In this document: piece by piece, positions 55,099 to 60,000 of the stretch
Layout of the letters: each line of letters begins with the position of its first letter
Numbering within the stretch: the first letter of the stretch is position 1
Assembly (NCBI GenBank): GCA_030704615.1
Contig: CM060732.1
Span: 32,657,053 to 32,717,052, forward strand
From: Takakia lepidozioides
Lineage: Eukaryota; Streptophyta; Takakiopsida; Takakiales; Takakiaceae
Reading direction: 5' to 3'
Length of the DNA: 60,000 nucleotides
Made by a program: the position numbers and the translations under genes
Notes under the pieces: generated by a model
The model's database searches: none
What the model was told of the DNA's origin: nothing
Seen by the model: the letters and a program-made list of their open reading frames with translations, nothing else

Positions 55099-57231
55099 TC
55101 ACCAGTACTCTCCACAAGAACAAACCCCGTCGTGGAAGTGGTGAAAGCGGTTTGCATCCCGTACAATAATTGCTCTCCCAACAATTTTTGAGATGAACTT
55201 GGTGGCCATGTGGCAGTCACCACACACCCGAAGATTCTTGATCACGCGAAGAGGAGTCCCAGGGGCCGTGCTGATCAGCCCAAAAGCAATGGCCAACTTC
55301 TCACTGTGTTGGCAAAGGGAAAACTTCTTTTGCTCCTCATCCACATCATGCAATACAAAGCATGTGTCAGGCACATATCCTGCCTCCTTCATCTGTCCAG
55401 ACAATTTCCTCAGCTCAGCATGGATTTCCTCAATTTGTGGATGTAACTTGTCATCTACCACGAATGTGTGCAACTGGCTGTCAACCTCAATGCAGCACCG
55501 ACCTGCCTCCTTTCTGAAACCTGTGGCCTTCATCATTGTTCTCACCTTTGCAACATCGTCCCACCTGCCAGCTGCAGCATAGATGTTTGACAGCAACACA
55601 TAAGTTGCAGCGTCCTGCCTATCAAATTTGAAAATAGATTTTGCTGCACGTTCTGCAACCTCCACATTGCCGTGAATTCTGCAGGCACCCAGCAAGGTTT
55701 TCCACACCACAGCATCTGGCTTGATTGGCATTTTGTTAACGAAATCCTCTGCGTCATCCAACCGGCCAGCACGGCCAAGAAGGTCCACCATGCAGCTAAA
55801 GTGGTCCACTGTAGGAGTGAGGCCATGATCTTGGCTCAGTGAATTAAAGTAGTGTCTGCCTTCATCCACTAGACCCCCATGGCTACATGCGGCGAGAATA
55901 CATTTAAAGGTGATATTGTTCGGCTTCAAGCCTTCCTTCAGCATTGCTTCAAACAGTTGCAGTGCTTCCATATGACGGCCATACTGGGCATATCCTGTAA
56001 TCATTGCACTCCATGACACCACATCCCGTTCAGCCATGCTTTCGAACACTCCCTTTGCATCCTCGATGCTCCCGCATTTGGCATACATGTCCACGAGTGT
56101 ATTGGCCAGATTGATTTCTGGTACAATTCCAGCTTTCATGATGTCAGCATGGACCTCTTTGCCTTTATCTAGGGCCGCCAAACTGGCACAAGCATTGCAA
56201 ATGCCAACAAACGTGACCTGGTTAGGCTTCACCCCTTCCCACGTCATTTGCTCATAGGTTTCCAAGGCCTTCATCCCACACCCAAGCTGAGCATATCCTC
56301 CAATCATCGCACTCCAGGAGACCAGATCTCGTTCGGCCATATTGTCAAACACTCCCTTTGCATCCTTCATGCTCCTGCATTTGGCATACATGTGCACAAG
56401 GGTTGTGTTCAAGATGATATTCGGCACAATTCCAGATTTCAAAATGTCAGCATGGACCTCCTTGCCCTTATCCAGGGCTGCCATCTTGGCACATGCATTG
56501 CAAATGGAAACAAATGTGACCTGGTCAGGTTGCACCCTTTCCTGCATCATTTGTCCATAAGCCTCCAAAGCCTCCATCCCATACCCCTGTTGTGCATATC
56601 CCGCGATCATTGAACTCCATGACACCACATTTCGTTCAGTCATATTGGTGAACACTCTTTCTGCATCTTCTATGCTCCCGCATTTGCAGTACATGTCCAC
56701 AAGGCTATTGTACAAGCTTACATTTGGCACAATTCGTGCTTTCTCAATGTCAGCATGGACCTCTTTGCCCTTTTCCAGGTCTGCCCAGCTTGCACATGCC
56801 TTGAGAACGCAAATGAAGGTGACCTGGTTGGGTATCACCCCTTCCAGCATCATTTGCTCATAGGTCTTGAAGGACTCCCTACAACATCCCTGCTTGGCAT
56901 ATCCTGCTATCATTATATTCCATGTTATCAAACCTCGTTCCGGCATTTTGTCAAACACTAGGCGTGCATCAACAATACTCCCACACTTGGCATGCATGTT
57001 GATGAGGGTGTTGGATAGAAAGATGTCTGCCTTGAATCCACTTTGGATGATGTGCGCATGCACCTGCTTTCCTTCTGCTAAACGTTTCATCTTGATGCAC
57101 TCCTGCAAGAGACAGACATAAGTTTTGGAGTCTACCGAAATACCTTCTTGGTTCAAAACCCTCAACGCCGCTTTCAATTGTCCTGCCTTACATAGTGTTG
57201 TCACATGACATCTTTCAAAAGAGGTCGTCAT
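55099..57231 (-). CDS. PLS-class PPR protein with E and DYW domains (RNA editing factor)
   Basis: One uninterrupted frame gives 710 aa from the first ATG (57231). It is open farther up to about 57300 without an ATG, and a TTTCAG at the open end could be an acceptor for a 5' exon. PPR motifs occur as P-L-S triplets (for example VDMYCKCGSIEDAERVF, VSWSSMIAGYAQQG). An E domain (VWKTLLGACRIHGNVEVAER) and a DYW cytidine-deaminase domain follow, with GYVPDT (PG box), HSEKLAIAFGL and CGDCH, the zinc and catalytic signatures. The C-terminus is GEYW where DYW is usual. Such proteins bind organellar transcripts one base per motif and convert C to U. It probably acts in mitochondria or plastids; no clear targeting peptide is visible from this start. 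Confidence 0.93.
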   Translation of the reverse strand: MTTSFERCHVTTLCKAGQLKAALRVLNQEGISVDSKTYVCLLQECIKMKRLAEGKQVHAHIIQSGFKADIFLSNTLINMHAKCGSIVDARLVFDKMPERGLITWNIMIAGYAKQGCCRESFKTYEQMMLEGVIPNQVTFICVLKACASWADLEKGKEVHADIEKARIVPNVSLYNSLVDMYCKCGSIEDAERVFTNMTERNVVSWSSMIAGYAQQGYGMEALEAYGQMMQERVQPDQVTFVSICNACAKMAALDKGKEVHADILKSGIVPNIILNTTLVHMYAKCRSMKDAKGVFDNMAERDLVSWSAMIGGYAQLGCGMKALETYEQMTWEGVKPNQVTFVGICNACASLAALDKGKEVHADIMKAGIVPEINLANTLVDMYAKCGSIEDAKGVFESMAERDVVSWSAMITGYAQYGRHMEALQLFEAMLKEGLKPNNITFKCILAACSHGGLVDEGRHYFNSLSQDHGLTPTVDHFSCMVDLLGRAGRLDDAEDFVNKMPIKPDAVVWKTLLGACRIHGNVEVAERAAKSIFKFDRQDAATYVLLSNIYAAAGRWDDVAKVRTMMKATGFRKEAGRCCIEVDSQLHTFVVDDKLHPQIEEIHAELRKLSGQMKEAGYVPDTCFVLHDVDEEQKKFSLCQHSEKLAIAFGLISTAPGTPLRVIKNLRVCGDCHMATKFISKIVGRAIIVRDANRFHHFHDGVCSCGEYW

Positions 57232-57299
57232 GCCCGACTCAAACAACTGTGCTGCTGCTGCTGCTTTCACATGACCATCCACCCACCAAGGTTTCGAAT

Positions 57300-59146
57300 A
57301 TACTCCTGTGCTTGGAATCTGAAATCAGAATAAATCGTTCTGCCTCGATCGTCCCATAATTTGACATGAGCTTGCAAATCCTTCCTTCCAAAGCCTCTTC
57401 TAATCTGAATTTTCAATTTTCGGATGTTCGGCAACTATCTGCATCCAGTTTTTCCACTTCACCATCCACCCACACAGCTTTCTTGTAGCTATCAATCCAG
57501 AGTCCTGGTTGTTCCTCTTGTGCTTGGTGAGGCACCCCAAGGTGCCACGGGGACCTGTGGAGAATCCCACGTGTGCCATGCTTATTGTACTCGCTGCAAT
57601 GGCTGGTCCTTCTCGAACGTTTGCAACCTCCCCTGTAGCCTTCCAATGTGGAAGCTTTGAAGCTGCTGTCCTGAGAGCAATCCAGGAGAAACATTGCGGA
57701 CAAGGAAAACAAGGCCTACTCTTTATTGCAAGTTCTCTAGACTTGTGAGAACCACTCGGAGGAAACACATCGAAGTGATGGAACCCTGTACGACTTTATT
57801 TACAACATGTGGATTCAGGACTGAGCTACCGAAATGATCGTGCAAGATGACACATGTACCATTGAAGAGAAAACTATCTGAAAATGAATCAAACAATCAC
57901 TGACAGGAAAATGTCACAGGATGTGGTAGCAGATATTCACATCACGGCCCATTCTAAACCTTGACCCTCATGCTCGTCATTCGTCATGCTGCCGTGTCAA
58001 ATCGCTTTGCCTCACCCTCCAACACAAGTCACATTTCTAAACAGAAAGAAGTGCTCGGATTCATCAACTTAAAACCCTAGAGGGTATGATCATGTAGTGG
58101 AGAGACAACTGGTTGGCCATAAAACAAGTCAAATGACATTTTTAGTGCTAGCTTTGCCAATGCTAAGCACGCACTAAAGGGGAAGAAACTCTGTTCAATG
58201 TGAGAGGGTGCCATGTTTATCGAGAAATCCGCCACTAGCTGAATGTTTTGGTAGCATTGGTCATGATAGGGGAATAGTTGAGTGCTTCACACCAAGATAC
58301 AGGCAGATGACTGCCCACAACAGATTACAAAACATTTGCCTTGATCTGGGAGAGTCTCTGAAGGACAGCTGTGTCTAATGCTCTCGATAAACAAAATTAC
58401 TCATCTCATCACTAGTCTTTGCGACACTAAGAATGGGCCTCCACCTCTTGCATGAAGTGCACAGTAGCAACACAAATGTAATTGTGCCGGTATGCCAATG
58501 AATACACTTGGGGATACACTTGGGGATACAGCCACTGACATCCCTTTGCATGCCTTTCCAATACTAGTTCTCATAAATCTGTAGACAATCTTTTTGAGGC
58601 CCAAGTGACTCACATAGAAATCACAATGATAGTTAGTCAAGAGATCAGGGACATGCCTTCATGCACTTCACAGTAATGAGCATGGTAACGAGAGAACAAT
58701 GGCTAAAGTGGAGCCCAACCTCGATCTTGCCCAGTCAATGCTAATTTAGTCCCTAGAAGTCATAACAGCACATACATCTGTGGTAAGCATCTCCTTCCAG
58801 ATTCTCTCCTAGAGTCTGATTTGGTCAATACTCACATCAATTTCATTCTAGAGTTTAGAGTTTTCTAAAGAAAATTCCTCCATCTAGGTTCCTTCACCTT
58901 CTCACTTGAAAAATTACATGGTGCTCTCAAGATGCTGATGCTTCTTAGAGCTTTCCATGTGTGTGGATGATAGTATGGACCATTGGATTTCAGGTCTGAG
59001 TGGGATCTTCCAACACTCACACCACACCAAATACACTGACAAGACCTTGCATGTGAAATACTGAATCTGATCATTTCTTTTTCACAAACATTGCGACTTA
59101 AGATATGTAACATCTTACTTGATTACGTGTTTGATGGGTAATGCAG
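57300..59146. other. Anonymous region between PPR and coiled-coil genes
   Basis: A - strand frame at 57400-57768 lies just upstream of the PPR gene and could be 5'UTR or an upstream exon; it has no motif. The remainder shows no domain. Confidence 0.4.
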
Positions 59147-59944
59147 GCTCCAGTGTGGATACCATAGATGATGCCACTAATAAGAAGCACCCAGTAGAGC
59201 GGCAGCGGAAGTAAGATTACAATCTTTCTCCCCCATAGTTTCTGTCAATCAAAAATCTTCGACAAACTTCCAGACTCTTGTTGGACAAACTCCTTATTCC
59301 CGGAAATGTGTGTATTCTTCAGTCTCCTCCACAACTTCACACTAGTGTTTCTACTGTTGTTGTCTGGTGATGTTGTCTTATCCAGCCGTGCATTTGCAAT
59401 CTTCTGGTTGTCTTTCCTTATTCTACTTCACACAGGCCCTTCAGACCTTGAGTAGGACATTATAATTTCCTTGCTTCCTTCTTCTTTGTGCTTATCCTTG
59501 GTCACTCAGTTGTAATCATCAGTGTTGATACAAAGGATGGCTACTAGAAGAGGATTGTGGTGAATGCAGGATGGCAGAGGCTAAGGGGAGGGGTTCCCCA
59601 CTAGCAGCAATGCCCGCTGATTTGCAAGCTGCTGTGAAGAGATGCGAGGCATTGGAAAAGGAAGTGCGGTCCCTGAAGCTCAACCTATCCTTCATCACAT
59701 GACACCCAGTTGGGTGATTTTGGGGGCCAAGTTAGTCAATGATTTATAGCTTGAACAACCATTAGCTGTTTAGATAAGGAGTTGGCAAAGCAACTTTGGT
59801 TGGAAGGGTGAAGACACAAAAAGACTGACAGGCTTATTGGGCTGCAGGAAGGATTCAGAGCAGACAAAGCGGATAGAAGAATTAGGGGAGCAGAATGAGG
59901 GTCTAGAGGAGCTTGAGCAGATCAGGCCTGGAGGCACTCCTTGA
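59147..59944 (+). CDS. Coiled-coil protein gene, partial or decayed
   Basis: Three exon-like blocks follow in order: 59147-59210 (SSVDTIDDATNKKHPVERQR), 59570-59702 (MPADLQAAVKRCEALEKEV, then SLKLNLSF), and 59848-59944 (KDSEQTKRIEELGEQNEG). The first two join in phase at good GT-AG borders (AA|GTAAG...GCAG|G). The second lacks a GT donor where the coding similarity ends and instead runs into TGA at 59700. The third begins after a GCAG acceptor but reaches TGA at 59942. The sequences look like a plant coiled-coil protein with regular heptads. It may be a pseudogene, or my exon reading may be wrong; the gene may continue beyond the window. Confidence 0.45.
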
Positions 59945-60000
59945 GCTAGAAAACTTCCCGCACGTGGTTATAAGTCTCCTACTTTGATTCCATTTTAATG

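Noticed and set aside
55193-57121. + strand frames over the PPR gene
   Set aside because: They are reverse-strand shadows of the repeat-rich PPR-DYW gene.
57231-57282. PPR start at 57282
   Set aside because: That codon is GTG; the first in-frame ATG is at 57231. An upstream 5' exon is possible but not shown.
1-60000. CRISPR arrays, bacterial operons or phage modules
   Set aside because: Spliced genes, plant retroelements and a nuclear tRNA identify the window as plant nuclear DNA; the tandem arrays have no unique spacers.

Overview
This window is nuclear DNA from a land plant. It contains multi-exon plant genes with GT-AG introns: a UDP-apiose/UDP-xylose synthase, a STRUBBELIG-type receptor kinase, a membrane-anchored START protein and an RRM protein. 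It also has an intronless PPR-DYW protein and a nuclear-type tRNA-Asn(GUU). The DYW protein, a piggyBac-like relic, an endonuclease-RT-RNase H LINE and the high transposon load suggest a large, repeat-rich genome. A fern, lycophyte, bryophyte or gymnosperm is my guess; the sequence does not settle it. Exon borders were read by eye from splice signals, phase continuity and family resemblance.

Layout. 1-6.5 kb: a decayed LINE on the + strand, already in progress at base 1. 6.5-10.2 kb: anonymous DNA, small tandem repeats, a piggyBac-like transposase relic (- strand) and an apparently perfect 173-bp tandem duplication. 10.2-18.45 kb: a 5'-truncated Ty3/Gypsy element of Athila/Tat type on the - strand (protease, RT-RNase H, integrase), followed by an extra ORF, a coiled-coil relic and two tracts of CACAGCC-type repeats. 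18.5-20.9 kb: a SWIM zinc-finger relic fused in frame to the RNase H end of a second Gypsy element (+ strand). 22.9-23.25 kb: a tRNA-derived SINE and a second SINE tail.

23.6-35.5 kb: two host genes in tandem on the + strand, START protein then SRF receptor kinase (18 exons, 771 aa as modelled). 36-39.2 kb: a transposon-dense intergenic region with three hAT-like non-autonomous elements that keep 8-bp target duplications and nested inverted repeats. 40.9-43.9 kb: the AXS gene (9 exons, 386 aa), whose intron 6/exon 7 border is tandemly duplicated. 44.5-46.7 kb: two minisatellites flanking a small unknown ORF, then an 8-mer array next to tRNA-Asn. 48.6-52.7 kb: an RRM gene on the - strand (11 exons, about 694 aa). 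53.3-54.1 kb: the 3' remnant of another LINE. 55.1-57.2 kb: the PPR-DYW gene. 59.1-60 kb: the 5' part, or a relic, of a coiled-coil gene that runs off the window.

The host genes are unrelated single-copy loci (cell-wall sugar nucleotide synthesis, receptor signalling, lipid binding, RNA binding, organelle RNA editing) and do not form a pathway cluster. The more unusual material is in the transposable elements, the AXS splice-site duplication and the repeat-rich strip at 44.5-46.8 kb.
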